This document shows positions 46,830-59,631 of a stretch of 64,000 nucleotides of DNA, in pieces. The notes under the pieces were generated by a model. That model had not been told where the DNA came from. It made no database searches and saw nothing but the letters and a program-made list of their open reading frames with translations. This stretch comes from Streptomyces sp. NBC_00091 (GTDB taxonomy: Bacteria; Actinomycetota; Actinomycetes; Streptomycetales; Streptomycetaceae). Each line of letters begins with the position of its first letter. Positions within the stretch are counted from its first letter, which is position 1. A program made the position numbers and the translations under genes. The stretch spans positions 4,960,001 to 5,024,000 of the forward strand of contig NZ_JAPEMA010000001.1 in the NCBI RefSeq assembly GCF_026343185.1. The letters run 5' to 3'.

Positions 46830-47732
46830 TCAGCCGTACGGGTAGAAGCCCGAGCCCGTCTTGCGGCCGAGGCGGCCCGCGTCGACCATCCGCTGGAGCA
46901 GCGGGGGAGCGGCGTACAGCGGCTCCTTGTACTCGGCGTACATCGAATCGGCGATCGAGGCGATGGTGTCGAGGCCGATCAGGTCGGACAGCTTGAGCGG
47001 GCCCATCGGGTGGGCGCAGCCCAGCTCCATGCCGTTGTCGATGTCCTCGCGGCTCGCGATGCCCGACTCGAACATCCGGATCGCGGACAGCAGGTACGGG
47101 ACGAGGAGCGCGTTGACGACGAAGCCGGACCGGTCCTGGGCGCGGACGGCGTGCTTGCCGAGCACGTCCCGCACCAGGGCCTCGGCCCGCTTGACCGTCT
47201 CCTCGCCCGTGGTCAGCGCGGGGATCAGCTCGACCAGCTTCTGCACCGGCGCCGGGTTGAAGAAGTGGATGCCGATGACCTGGTCCGGCCGCGAGGTCGC
47301 GACGGCCAGCTTGACCAGCGGGATCGAGGAGGTGTTGGAGGCGAGGATCGCGTCCGGGCGGGTGATCACCTGGTCGAGGACCTGGAAGATCTCCGTCTTG
47401 ACCTGCTCGTTCTCGACGACCGCCTCGATGACGAGGTCGCGGTCGGCGAACTCGCCGAGATCGGTGGTGAAGGTGAGGCGGGCCAGGGTGGCGTCCCGCT
47501 CCTCCTCGCTGATCTTGCCGCGTTCGGCGGCCTTGGTCAGGGAGTTGTGCAGCCGGGTCCGCCCGATCTCCAGGGCCTCGCCGGTGGTCTCGGCGACCTT
47601 CACCTCAAGACCGCTGCGGGCACACACCTCGGCGATGCCCGCGCCCATCTGGCCGCAGCCCACCACGCCGACCCGTGCGATGTCGGTCGGGAGGGTAGAG
47701 AGGTCCGTCACATCGTGCCTTTCGCTGCTCAT
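46830..47732 (-). CDS. 3-hydroxybutyryl-CoA dehydrogenase
   Basis: 300-residue NAD(P)-dependent enzyme converting acetoacetyl-CoA and 3-hydroxybutyryl-CoA. Rossmann motif GVVGCGQMGAG, catalytic-region SNTSSIPLVKLA, His in IGIHFFNPAPVQKLVE, and the C-terminal domain GSGFYPYG. ATG at 47732 is used; a GTG at 47711 with GAAAGG 6 nt upstream is an equally good candidate and would shorten it by seven residues. The much longer open frame upstream is antisense to the glycosidase gene. Divergent from that gene. Confidence 0.93.
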   Translation of the reverse strand: MSSERHDVTDLSTLPTDIARVGVVGCGQMGAGIAEVCARSGLEVKVAETTGEALEIGRTRLHNSLTKAAERGKISEEERDATLARLTFTTDLGEFADRDLVIEAVVENEQVKTEIFQVLDQVITRPDAILASNTSSIPLVKLAVATSRPDQVIGIHFFNPAPVQKLVELIPALTTGEETVKRAEALVRDVLGKHAVRAQDRSGFVVNALLVPYLLSAIRMFESGIASREDIDNGMELGCAHPMGPLKLSDLIGLDTIASIADSMYAEYKEPLYAAPPLLQRMVDAGRLGRKTGSGFYPYG

Positions 47733-47885
47733 CCATCGCGGGTCCCCCGTGTTCGGCAGTGGTAACTGCACTCCGGCGCCCGCCACGCCCCCCGACGTTA
47801 CTCCCGCGTTGCCTTTGGCGGCGGGGCGGGGCGGGCATGCTGGGCGCACGCAGAGCATTGTCACGGAGCGGAACGGAGTCGTCAC

Positions 47886-49184
47886 ATGGCGTACATCGGT
47901 CGGCGGGAGCTGCTGGCAGGAGCCGCGGGGGCACTGGCCGCCACCGCGGCGGGACCGGCGGCGGCAGCGCAAGGTCCGGCAAGCGGGCCGGCGGGGCCGC
48001 CCGGGCCGCCGGGGCCGCCGGGGGTGCTCCCGGCGCGGCCCGCCACCGGCCGCCGGGCCGGGGCCGCGGAGTTCCGGGGGATGTGGATCGCCACCGTACA
48101 GAACGTGGACTGGCCCTCCGAGAGCGGGCTGACCGCCCGGGAGCAGCGCGCGGAGCTGATCGCGCTCCTCGACACCGCCGTGCGGCGCCGGCTCAACGCG
48201 GTGGTCCTCCAGGTCCGGCCGGCCGCCGACGCCCTGTGGCCCGGGGCGCGCGAGCCCTGGTCCCAGTGGCTGACCGGGGTGCAGGGCCGGGACCCGGGCT
48301 GGGACCCGCTGGGCACGGCGGTCACCGAGGCGCACGCGCGGGGGCTGGAGCTGCACGCCTGGTTCAACCCGTACCGGGTGGCCAACCACACGGACCCCTC
48401 CCGCCTGGCCGCCTCGCACCCGGCGCGCCGCAACCCCGGCTGGGCCGTCCCGTACGGCGGCAAGCTCTACTACAACCCCGGACTGCCCGAGGTGCGGGCC
48501 TTCGTTCAGGAGGCGATGCTCGACGCCGTCTCCCGCTACCCCGTCGACGGGGTGCACTGGGACGACTACTTCTACCCCTACCCGGTCACCGGGGAGTACT
48601 TCGACGACGACGAGGCCTATGCGGAGTACGGGGGCTCCTTCGGCTCCCGCGCCGACTGGCGCCGCCACAACACCGACAGCCTGGTGTACGAGATGTCGAG
48701 GCGGCTGCGCACCGTCCGCCCGGCGGCCCGGTTCGGCGTCAGCCCCTTCGCGGTCTGGCGCAACCAGGGCACCGACCCGCTCGGCTCGGCCACGCGGGCG
48801 CTGCAGACGTACGACGACCTCTACGCGGACACCCGCAAGTGGGTCCTGGAGGGCTGGATCGACTACATCGCCCCGCAGGCGTACTGGCACATCGGGCACC
48901 CGCAGGCCGACTACGCCGCGATCGTGCCCTGGTGGGCGCGGACGGTCGCCGGCACGGGGGTGGACCTGTACGTGGGCGAGGCGCTGTACCGCTGCGACGC
49001 CCGCAGCTCCACCGCCGCCTGGCGCGATCCCGCGGAGCTGTCCCGGCACCTGACCTTCGCCCGCCGGTACGCGGAGGTCCGCGGCCACGTTTACTTCTCG
49101 GCGAAGCACGTGGCCGCGGACCCCAATGGAGCGCTGGCCAGGGTCGTGTCCGACCACTACCCGACGGCTGTGCCGCCGCGCTGA
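47886..49184 (+). CDS. secreted GHL10-family glycoside hydrolase (DUF187)
   Basis: 432-residue exported enzyme. A twin-arginine-like signal GRRELLAGAAGALAATA (5-21) is followed by a collagen-like Pro/Gly linker (GPAGPPGPPGPPG, about 40-52). The catalytic barrel shows RGMWIATVQNVDWPS, LHAWFNPYR, GVHWDDYFYPYP (likely catalytic Asp) and YIAPQAYWHIG, signatures of GHL10/YngK-type glycosidases. Substrate is unknown; members act on cell-wall or exopolysaccharide. ATG at 47886. Confidence 0.88.
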   Translation: MAYIGRRELLAGAAGALAATAAGPAAAAQGPASGPAGPPGPPGPPGVLPARPATGRRAGAAEFRGMWIATVQNVDWPSESGLTAREQRAELIALLDTAVRRRLNAVVLQVRPAADALWPGAREPWSQWLTGVQGRDPGWDPLGTAVTEAHARGLELHAWFNPYRVANHTDPSRLAASHPARRNPGWAVPYGGKLYYNPGLPEVRAFVQEAMLDAVSRYPVDGVHWDDYFYPYPVTGEYFDDDEAYAEYGGSFGSRADWRRHNTDSLVYEMSRRLRTVRPAARFGVSPFAVWRNQGTDPLGSATRALQTYDDLYADTRKWVLEGWIDYIAPQAYWHIGHPQADYAAIVPWWARTVAGTGVDLYVGEALYRCDARSSTAAWRDPAELSRHLTFARRYAEVRGHVYFSAKHVAADPNGALARVVSDHYPTAVPPR

Positions 49185-49185
49185 G

Positions 49186-49401
49186 TCAGCGCCAGGTGTC
49201 GGGCTTGCCCGCGGGCTCGTCCGGGTGGCGGACGACGCAGTCGGGGCCGGGGGACATGACGGCGTCGTGCCCGTCCGGGAAGTGGACCCGGTACGGAGGG
49301 GCGCCGTTCTCGCCCAGGACCTCGACGATCTCGCCCACCCTGTCGTGCTGGCCAACGACCCTGCCGTGCTGCACCAGCTGGTCGCCCTCGGTCGCGCGCA
49401 T
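49186..49401 (-). CDS. DUF1918 small protein
   Basis: 71-residue protein of the DUF1918 family (MRATEGDQLVQHGRVVGQHD and EIVEVLGENGAPPYRVHFPDGH), an SH3-like fold of unknown function, common in actinobacteria. GGGAGG lies upstream of the ATG at 49401. Convergent with the glycosidase gene, one base apart. Confidence 0.88.
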   Translation of the reverse strand: MRATEGDQLVQHGRVVGQHDRVGEIVEVLGENGAPPYRVHFPDGHDAVMSPGPDCVVRHPDEPAGKPDTWR

Positions 49402-49460
49402 CTGCTGACCTCCCTCGGAGCCGGTCCGATCCGGTGCTAGAAGTTTAGGCCGATCCGGAG

Positions 49461-50376
<916 letters not shown>

Positions 50377-50378
<2 letters not shown>

Positions 50379-51831
50379 GTATGAGCGTAGCAGTGTGGCC
50401 GAGCTGGCAGAATCCCTGCGATCGGAACTCGACCGCTATCCAGTAGGTGGAAAGCTGCCGTCCAGCCGGGCCATGGTCGAGCGCTACCGGGTCAGCCCCG
50501 TCACCGTCTCCCGGGCCCTCGCGCAGCTCGCCGCCGAGGGGCTCGTCGTCACCCGCCCCGGCGCCGGGGCCTTCCGGGCCCGCCCGCGTACGACGGACCC
50601 CGCGCCCGGGGACACCTCCTGGCAGGAGGTCGCCCTCAGCGCCGAAGGGGCCGGCGAGGTGGCCCCGCGCTCCGTGGACGCCGCCGGGGTGCTGCACTCC
50701 CTGGCCGTGCCCCCGCCCGGGGTCATCGAGCTCAACGGCGGCTACCTGCACCCCTCGCTCCAGCCCGAGCGGGCCATGGCGGCGGCCCTGGCCCGCGCCG
50801 GACGCCGGCCGGGGGCGTGGGGGCGGCCGCCCATGGAGGGGCTGCCCGAGCTGCGCGACTGGTTCGCCCGGGAGATCGGGGGCGCGGTGGGATCGGTGGG
50901 CGCCGCCGACGTACTGATCACCGCGGGCGGCCAGAGCGCGCTGAACACCGCCGTGCGGGCGCTGGCCCCGCCCGGGGCGCCGATCCTGGTCGAGTCGCCG
51001 ACCTACCCGGGCCTGCTGGCCATCGCCCGCGCCTCCGGCTGCCGGCCCGTACCCGTCCCGGTGGACGCCGAGGGGGTCCGGCCGGAGCTGCTGGCCGCCG
51101 CCTTCGAAGCCACCGGCGCACGGGTCTTCGTATGCCAGCCGCTGTTCCAGAACCCGACCGGCGCCGTGCTGTCCGCCGAGCGGCGCGCAGAGGTGCTGCG
51201 CATCGCCCGGGCCGCCGGGGCCTTCGTGGTCGAGGACGACTACGCGCGGAACCTGGCCCACGAGGACGCCGGGCCGCTGCCCCCGACGCTGGCCGCCCAG
51301 GACTCCGACGGGGTGGTGGTCCACGTACGGTCCCTGACCAAGGCCACCTCGCCCAGCCTGCGGGTCGGCGCGCTCGCCGCCCGGGGCCCGGTGCTGGACC
51401 GGCTGCGGGCCATCCAGGTGGTCGACACCTTCTTCGTGCCCCGGCCGCTCCAGGAGGCCGCGCTCGAACTGGTCGGCGCGCCCGCCTGGCCGCGCCACCT
51501 GAGGGCCGTCGCCGCCGAGCTGCGCCACCGGCGCGACGTGCTCGCGGGGGCCCTGCGGCGGGAGCTGCCCGGCGCCGAGCTGCCGCACCTGCCCTCGGGG
51601 GGCTACCAGTTGTGGGTGCGCCCCGGCGGGAGCGGCGACGACGCCGGCTTCGCGGCGGCCGCCCTGCGCGCCGGGGTCGCGGTCACCCCGGGCCGCCCGT
51701 ACTTCTGCGCGGAACCGCCGGCCGCGTACGTCCGGCTGAGCTTCGCCGGGGTGTCGGGCCCGGGGGACCTGGTGGAGGCCGTCCAGCGGCTGCGGGGCGG
51801 GCTGCCGGGCGGGTTCCTGGGCGGGACGTAG
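50377..51831 (+). CDS. MocR-type (GntR plus aminotransferase domain) regulator
   Basis: 484-residue PLP-dependent transcription factor. The N-terminal GntR winged helix (about 10-70, LPSSRAMVERYRVSPVTVSRAL) is fused to a class I aminotransferase-like domain (about 115-475) with LITAGGQSALN, FQNPTGAVLS and the PLP lysine in SLTKATSPSLRVG. MocR members often regulate vitamin B6 or amino acid transport; the divergent EamA transporter is the obvious target. ATG at 50377; no Shine-Dalgarno sequence. Confidence 0.92.
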
Positions 51832-51915
51832 GGAAGGCGGGCGCGGAGGCGGGCGCGGTGCGGGTGCGGGCGCGGGTGCCTCCTAAACCCCGTTGAGCTG
51901 CGGCGGGAGCCCCCC

Positions 51916-51921
51916 TAGCCT
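51916..51921 (+). promoter_or_regulatory. -10 hexamer of a probable leaderless transcript
   Basis: TAGCCT ends 6 nt before the ATG at 51928, with no ribosome-binding site between. Confidence 0.5.
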
Positions 51922-51927
51922 GCCGGT

Positions 51928-52698
51928 ATGACCGAGATCGAGATCACCTCCCTGGCCCGCCGACCCGAACTGGGCCCCCGGCTCTGGGACATGGAGGACT
52001 CCTGGCCGGAGTTCGCCCGGCACGACCCGATCGCCTGGCTGCTCTACCCGCGCCTGGTCGCGGAGTTCCCCGAGTACGTCTTCGTCGCCACCGACGGCGA
52101 TGAGGTGGTGGCCCGGGCCTTCAGTGTCCCCTTCGCCCTGCACACGCCGGAGCGCGGCGGGGCGCTGCCCGGGCAGGGCTGGGACCGGGTCCTGATGTGG
52201 GCCTTCTCCGACCAGCGGCGCGGGATCCGGCCCGACACGGTCAGCGCCCTGGAGATCAGCATCGCCGTCGGCCGGCAGGGCGAGGGCCTCTCCGGCCGGA
52301 TGCTGGCCGCCATGCGCGAGGGCGCCCGCGCTGCCGGGTTCGCGGAGGTCGTGGCCCCGCTCCGGCCGAGCGGCAAGCACGCCGAGCCCGACACCCCGAT
52401 GGCGGAGTACGCGTACCGCACCCGCGAGGACGGGCTGCCGTACGACCCGTGGCTGCGGGTCCACGTGCGGGCGGGGGCGGTCGTCGACTCGGTGGCCCCC
52501 GTCTCGATGACCATCAGCGGCACGCTCGCCCAGTGGCGCGAGTGGACCGGACTGCCCTTCGACACGGCGGGCCCGGTCCGCGTACCCGGGGCGCTCAGCC
52601 CGGTCCACTGCGACCCGGAGCACGACCGCGCGGTCTACCTGGAGCCGAACGTCTGGGTCCGCCACCCGCTGGGCGCCGCCGGGGCAGTGTCCGGATGA
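51928..52698 (+). CDS. GNAT-like N-acetyltransferase
   Basis: 256-residue cytosolic protein with a GNAT-like acetyl-CoA fold: VFVATDGDEVVARAFSVP and LEISIAVGRQGEGLSGRMLAAMREGARAAGF, where QGEGLSG occupies the pyrophosphate-binding loop. The C-terminal half is not a standard GNAT domain. The start is apparently leaderless. It overlaps the next acetyltransferase gene by 4 bp (ATGA). Substrate unknown. Confidence 0.75.
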   Translation: MTEIEITSLARRPELGPRLWDMEDSWPEFARHDPIAWLLYPRLVAEFPEYVFVATDGDEVVARAFSVPFALHTPERGGALPGQGWDRVLMWAFSDQRRGIRPDTVSALEISIAVGRQGEGLSGRMLAAMREGARAAGFAEVVAPLRPSGKHAEPDTPMAEYAYRTREDGLPYDPWLRVHVRAGAVVDSVAPVSMTISGTLAQWREWTGLPFDTAGPVRVPGALSPVHCDPEHDRAVYLEPNVWVRHPLGAAGAVSG

Positions 52699-53192
52699 TC
52701 GCGGTCCGCGCCGCAGGCCCGGGCGACGGTGACACCCTCGGCGAGATCCACGCCGCCGCCTGGGAGGCCGCGTACGCGCCCTTCTTCGATCCGGAGTTCG
52801 CCGCCGAGGGCATCCGCAGCCGGCGCACCCGCTGGCACGCGCGGCTCGTGGAGGCCCCGGGGACGCTGCTGCTGGCCGAGGCCGGCGGCCGCCCCCTGGC
52901 CATGTCCTGGTCCTCCGCCTCCGGGACCCGTCCGGGTCTCGCGGAGATCCTCAGCTTCTACGCGCACCCCGACGGCTGGGGCAGCGGCGTCGCCGCCGTG
53001 CTCATGGAAGCCACGCTGGCCCGGCTGCGCGCGGACGGATTCGCCCGTGCCCACCTGTGGACCCTGCGGGACACTCCGCGGTCCCGCCGCTTCTACGCCA
53101 AGTGCGGCTTCGCCGGGACCGGCGCGGTGCGGGGCACGGACTTCGGTGACGGCCGCCCGCTCGAACAGGTCGAGTACGAGCGGGAGTGCTGA
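52695..53192 (+). CDS. GNAT family N-acetyltransferase
   Basis: 165-residue acetyltransferase; LSFYAHPDGWGSGVAAVLMEATLARLRADG carries motif A (acetyl-CoA loop GWGSG) and YAKCGFAGTG motif B. Translationally coupled to the preceding acetyltransferase-like gene. Substrate unknown. Confidence 0.88.
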   Translation: MIAVRAAGPGDGDTLGEIHAAAWEAAYAPFFDPEFAAEGIRSRRTRWHARLVEAPGTLLLAEAGGRPLAMSWSSASGTRPGLAEILSFYAHPDGWGSGVAAVLMEATLARLRADGFARAHLWTLRDTPRSRRFYAKCGFAGTGAVRGTDFGDGRPLEQVEYEREC

Positions 53193-53221
53193 GCCGGACG
53201 GCATGATCCGGAAGAGACGGC

Positions 53222-53734
53222 CTAAGGCGCCTTGCAGCGCTCGCTCACGAGGGCGAGCGCGACTCCGGCGTCGTAGCCCTTGCGGTAGTTCGGATCCTTG
53301 TCGTCCTGCGGGTTCAGCTTCATGCAGTGGCTCAGGCCGTCCGAGAGGCCCTGCCGGTAGCCGAGCTGGTACTGGTCCTGGGCCTGCGTCCGGGCATCCG
53401 CCGTCGTGGTGCAGGCCGTCAGCTGGTTCTCGGCCGGGGTGGGCGCGTTGGCCCACTGCACGGTGTAGGTCCCCTGGGGGACGGTGATCGTCGGGGTCCC
53501 CTTGTGGATGATCATCTTGTACTTGCCGCCCGTCTCCGTCACCTTCAGGTCACCGCTGAACCCCGACACGGTCAGGATCAGCTGGGCCGGGTTCGCGGGG
53601 TTGACGGCCGCGGTGCACGAGGCGGTGGGCAGGACGCCGGAGGAGGCCGTGGCGGGCGGCGGGGCGGTGCCGAGCGGGACCGCGGCGGCGAACAGGGCGG
53701 TGGGGATTGCCAGACGTGTGTGCCGTTTCATCAT
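53222..53734 (-). CDS. secreted protein with one Gly-Tyr/Cys module (paralogue of the gene at 53988)
   Basis: 170-residue predicted exported protein of unrecognised family. Signal peptide about 1-30 (ending PPPATA), a beta-rich N-terminal domain with Cys40 and Cys108 (GTYTVQWAN at 88-96), and a C-terminal helical module (121-167) with the pattern GYxxG (125)-Cys137-GYxxG (153)-Cys167. The same layout, with the module doubled, is found in the divergent gene. The pair of cysteines per module suggests a disulfide-linked helical hairpin. The ATG at 53734 is used; longer frames upstream are antisense and not coding. No function known. Confidence 0.78.
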   Translation of the reverse strand: MMKRHTRLAIPTALFAAAVPLGTAPPPATASSGVLPTASCTAAVNPANPAQLILTVSGFSGDLKVTETGGKYKMIIHKGTPTITVPQGTYTVQWANAPTPAENQLTACTTTADARTQAQDQYQLGYRQGLSDGLSHCMKLNPQDDKDPNYRKGYDAGVALALVSERCKAP

Positions 53735-53987
53735 GTCGAATTCCCGTTCCGTGAAAGCGCAGGTCCGCGAAAGTGCGAGGACAGGGCCGGTTTCCGGGGC
53801 GGCGGGCACGCTGGAATTCTTGGCCTCCAAGTATAGCGAGCGGCGGCTTTCCGGCCCCCGTTCACCGGGCGCCCGCCCGGTCGACACCCCCGATGAGGCG
53901 CGGGAGCATGGAAACGAGATAGGCACCTTCTGCTTCCCGGGGAGAGAGGAATGCCCACCTCGCCCTGCCCCGACGGAAGTGATGGCT

Positions 53988-54695
53988 ATGAGGACAAGCG
54001 CACGGCTGTCCGCCCTCGCGCCACTGCTGGTCTCCTCCCTTGTGATGGGGCCGGCCGCGTTCGCCCAGACCCCGGACGCGCCCGCACGCGCACCCGCCGG
54101 GACGTGCACGGTCGCCCCCGACGCCTACAGCAAGCCGCCGACGGCCGTGAAGATCACCGGCAAGGGGTTCACGGGCAAGGAAACGGTGGCCATCAAGGGC
54201 GACAACGGGTACAGCAACCCGCAGTTCAACGTGCCCGCCGGCGGCAACTTCCAGATCAACGGCCTCCCCGCGGGCACGTACACGGTCGACGGCGTCGCGT
54301 GCGCCGGCGGCACCCCGGCGAAGCCGCAGGACCAGCAGCAGCCGGACACCAACGCCAAGGCCGAGTACGACAAGGGCTACCGGCAGGGCTTCCAGGCCAT
54401 CAAGGCCAACTGCGAGGCCAAGCCGCCCAAGACGGCGCTCCCGCCCGACCAGAACTGGACGGACGGCTACAACGCCGGTGCCGCGCTCGCGGCCAAGACC
54501 TTCTGCGGCGGCCAGAACACCGGCCAGGACCCCGGGAAGCTGTCACAGCACGACCAGGGCTACAAGAAGGGCTACGACACCGTCCAGCAGACCTGCGACA
54601 CCAAGCCCCCGAAGACCGCCGTGGCCCCCGACCCCGAGTGGCTCCAGGGCTACACCGAAGGAGCCGCCGCCGCAGCGGCCAAGTTCTGCAAGTAG
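53988..54695 (+). CDS. secreted protein with two tandem Gly-Tyr/Cys modules
   Basis: 235-residue predicted exported protein. Signal peptide about 1-26 (ending AFAQ), a beta-rich domain with Cys40/Cys105 (AGTYTVDGVAC), a Gln/Pro linker, then two near-identical modules of about 46 residues: GYRQG 130-Cys142-GYNAG 160-Cys173 and GYKKG 191-Cys203-GYTEG 221-Cys234. Each contains the segment KPPKTA and an aromatic (W) before the second GY. GGAAG 8 nt upstream selects ATG 53988 over ATG 53982. No family is recognised; domain order matches the divergent gene. Confidence 0.8.
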   Translation: MRTSARLSALAPLLVSSLVMGPAAFAQTPDAPARAPAGTCTVAPDAYSKPPTAVKITGKGFTGKETVAIKGDNGYSNPQFNVPAGGNFQINGLPAGTYTVDGVACAGGTPAKPQDQQQPDTNAKAEYDKGYRQGFQAIKANCEAKPPKTALPPDQNWTDGYNAGAALAAKTFCGGQNTGQDPGKLSQHDQGYKKGYDTVQQTCDTKPPKTAVAPDPEWLQGYTEGAAAAAAKFCK

Positions 54696-54739
54696 CGCGG
54701 GCACCCCGGGCGCGCTGTCCGGCCACTGGAAGAAGTCCT

Positions 54740-56971
<2,232 letters not shown>

Positions 56972-56975
<4 letters not shown>

Positions 56976-57880
56976 GCACTGCGAGGAAGCACACCGCGCT
57001 GCCCAAGGCAGAGATCCTCATCGAGGCCCTGCCCTGGCTCACCCGGCACAACGGCAAGATCGTCGTCATCAAGTTCGGCGGCAACGCCATGATCGACGAG
57101 GACCTGAAGGCGGCCTTCGCCCAGGACGTGGTCTTCCTGCGCCAGGCGGGCCTCAAGCCCGTCGTGGTGCACGGCGGCGGCCCGCAGATCAACGCCCAGC
57201 TCGACAAGCAGGGCCTGGTCAGCGAGTTCAAGGCGGGCCTGCGCGTCACCACCCCGGAGGCGATGGACGTCGTACGGATGGTCCTGGCGGGCCAGGTCCA
57301 GCGGGAGCTGGTCGGGCTGCTCAACCAGCACGGCCCGCTCGCCGTCGGCATGACCGGCGAGGACGCCCACACCATCACCGCCACCAAGCACACCCCGAAG
57401 ATCGAGGGCGAGCCCGTCGACATCGGCCGGGTCGGCGAGATCACCGCCATCGACACCGGCGCGATCGAGGCCCTCCTCGCGGACGGCCGGATCCCGGTCA
57501 TCTCCTCCATCGCGCGCAGCGCCGACGACCACCACGTCTACAACGTGAACGCCGACACGGCCGCCGCGGCGCTCGCGGCCGCGCTCGGCGCCGAGACGCT
57601 GATGGTCCTCACCGACGTCGAGGGCCTCTACGCGGACTGGCCCAACAGCGACGAGGTCATCAGCCGGCTCACCGTCAGCGAGCTGGAGAAGCTGCTGCCC
57701 GAGCTGTCCAGCGGCATGGTGCCGAAGATGGAGGGCTGCCTGCACGCGGTGCGCGGCGGCGTCAGCACCGCCCGCGTGATCGACGGGCGGGTCCAGCACT
57801 CGATCCTGCTGGAGATCTTCACCGACGAGGGAATCGGCACGATGGTCGTGCCCGACGCACAGGGAGGGGACAGCACGTGA
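56972..57880 (+). CDS. argB: acetylglutamate kinase
   Basis: 302-residue amino acid kinase phosphorylating N-acetylglutamate. Signatures: [35 protein letters not shown] and the C-terminal [20 protein letters not shown], which includes features of arginine-inhibited hexameric forms (long N-terminal helix). Overlaps argJ and argD by 4 bp each. Confidence 0.97.
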
Positions 57881-59082
57881 GCGGCGACCAGGAGACCGGC
57901 AACCAGCGGTACGCGGCGCGCTGGCAGGGCGCGCTGACCAACAACTACGGCACCCCCGCGCTGGCCCTCGTACGCGGCGAAGGCGCGCAGGTCTGGGACG
58001 CGGACGGCAAGCAATACACCGACTACGTCGGCGGGATCGCGGTGAACGCCCTCGGGCACGCCCACCCGGCGATCGTCGCCGCCGTCACGCACCAGATCAC
58101 CACCCTGGGCCACGTCTCCAACCTCTACGCCTCCGAGCCCGTCCTGGCGCTCGGCGAGCGGCTGCTCCAGCTCTTCGGCCGCGAGGGGCGGATTTTCTTC
58201 TGCAACTCCGGTGCGGAAGCGGTCGAGGCCGTCTTCAAGATCGGCCGGCTGACCGGGCGGACCCACATGGTCGCCACCGACGGCGGCTTCCACGGCCGGA
58301 CCATGGGCGCCCTCGCGCTCACCGGCCAGCCGGCGAAGCAGGAGCCCTTCCGGCCGCTGCCCGGCGATGTCACGCACGTCCCCTACGGCGATGTGGAGGC
58401 CCTGCGGGCCGCCGTCACCGAGGAGACCGCCTTCGTCCTCATCGAGCCCATCCAGGGCGAGATCGGCGTCGCCGTCCCGCCCGCCGGGTACCTGACGGCC
58501 GCCCGCGAGATCACCCGGGCCACCGGGACGCTGCTCGTCCTCGACGAGGTGCAGACCGGCATCGGCCGCTGCGGCAGCTGGTTCGAGTACCAGCAGCACG
58601 AGGGGGTCGAGCCCGACCTCGTCACGCTCGCGAAGGGTCTGGGCGGCGGTCTGCCGATCGGCGCCGTGGCCGCCTTCGGCCCGGCCGCCGACCTGCTCCA
58701 GCCCGGCCAGCACGGCACCACCTTCGGCGGGAACCCGGTCGCCTGCGCCGCCGGCCTCGCGGTGATCGACACCATCGCCGCCGGGGGACTGCTCGACCAG
58801 GTCAAGGCCCGGGGCGAGCGGCTGCGCTCCGGAATCGAAGCCTCCGGGCACGGGCTGGTCTCCCACGTCCGCGGGTCGGGGCTGTTGCTGGGTATCGTGC
58901 TGACGGAGCCGCTCGCACCGCAGGTGCAGCTCGCGGCCCAGAAGGCCGGATTCCTGGTCAACGCGCCCGCACCGGACGTCGTACGGCTGATGCCCCCGTT
59001 CGTCATCACCGAGACCGAGGTCGACGCGTTCGTCCGGGCACTTCCCGGCATCCTCGACGAAGCGGGACGATCCGGAGAATGA
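57877..59082 (+). CDS. argD: acetylornithine aminotransferase
   Basis: 401-residue PLP enzyme of class III aminotransferases, converting N-acetylglutamate semialdehyde to acetylornithine. [29 protein letters not shown] and the PLP lysine in [13 protein letters not shown] are visible. GTG start inside the argB stop; argR follows 7 bp downstream. Confidence 0.96.
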   Translation: MSGDQETGNQRYAARWQGALTNNYGTPALALVRGEGAQVWDADGKQYTDYVGGIAVNALGHAHPAIVAAVTHQITTLGHVSNLYASEPVLALGERLLQLFGREGRIFFCNSGAEAVEAVFKIGRLTGRTHMVATDGGFHGRTMGALALTGQPAKQEPFRPLPGDVTHVPYGDVEALRAAVTEETAFVLIEPIQGEIGVAVPPAGYLTAAREITRATGTLLVLDEVQTGIGRCGSWFEYQQHEGVEPDLVTLAKGLGGGLPIGAVAAFGPAADLLQPGQHGTTFGGNPVACAAGLAVIDTIAAGGLLDQVKARGERLRSGIEASGHGLVSHVRGSGLLLGIVLTEPLAPQVQLAAQKAGFLVNAPAPDVVRLMPPFVITETEVDAFVRALPGILDEAGRSGE

Positions 59083-59089
59083 GACGACG

Positions 59090-59626
59090 ATGAGCCAGGC
59101 GCAGGAACACGAGCAGACCGGTCCGTCCGTCCCGCAGACCCGCACCGCCCGCCACCGCCGGATCGTGGACATCCTCAACCGCCAGCCGGTCCGCTCCCAG
59201 AGCCAGCTGGCCAAACTGCTCGCCGACGACGGGCTGAGCGTCACCCAGGCGACGCTCTCCCGGGACCTCGACGAGCTGGGCGCGGTGAAGATCCGCAACA
59301 CCGGCGGCGAGCTGATCTACGCGGTTCCCAGCGAGGGCGGCTTCCGCACCCCGCAGGCCCCGCTGGGCGAGTCGGCGAAGGAGGAGCGGATGCGGCGCCT
59401 CTCCGGTGAACTGCTGATCTCGGCGGAGGCCTCCGCGAACCTCGTGGTCCTGCGCACCCCGCCCGGCGCGGCCCAGTTCCTCGCCTCGGCGATCGACCAG
59501 GCCGAACTCCAGTCGATCCTCGGCACCATCGCGGGCGACGACACCCTGATGCTCATCAGCCGCGACCCGGCCGGCGGCCAGGCCCTGGCCGACCACCTCC
59601 TGCGCCTCGCGCAGAAGGAGGGCTAG
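59090..59626 (+). CDS. argR: arginine repressor
   Basis: 178-residue ArgR. N-terminal winged helix (about 20-85; [25 protein letters not shown]) and C-terminal arginine-binding hexamerisation domain (about 105-178; [15 protein letters not shown]). With arginine it represses genes with ARG boxes, including its own operon through the argC promoter and probably argG. Confidence 0.97.
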   Translation: MSQAQEHEQTGPSVPQTRTARHRRIVDILNRQPVRSQSQLAKLLADDGLSVTQATLSRDLDELGAVKIRNTGGELIYAVPSEGGFRTPQAPLGESAKEERMRRLSGELLISAEASANLVVLRTPPGAAQFLASAIDQAELQSILGTIAGDDTLMLISRDPAGGQALADHLLRLAQKEG

Positions 59627-59631
59627 ACCCC

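Noticed and set aside
47733..49355. Upstream extension of the hydroxybutyryl-CoA dehydrogenase to 841 codons
   Set aside because: Antisense to the glycosidase gene; no motif before the dehydrogenase N-terminus.
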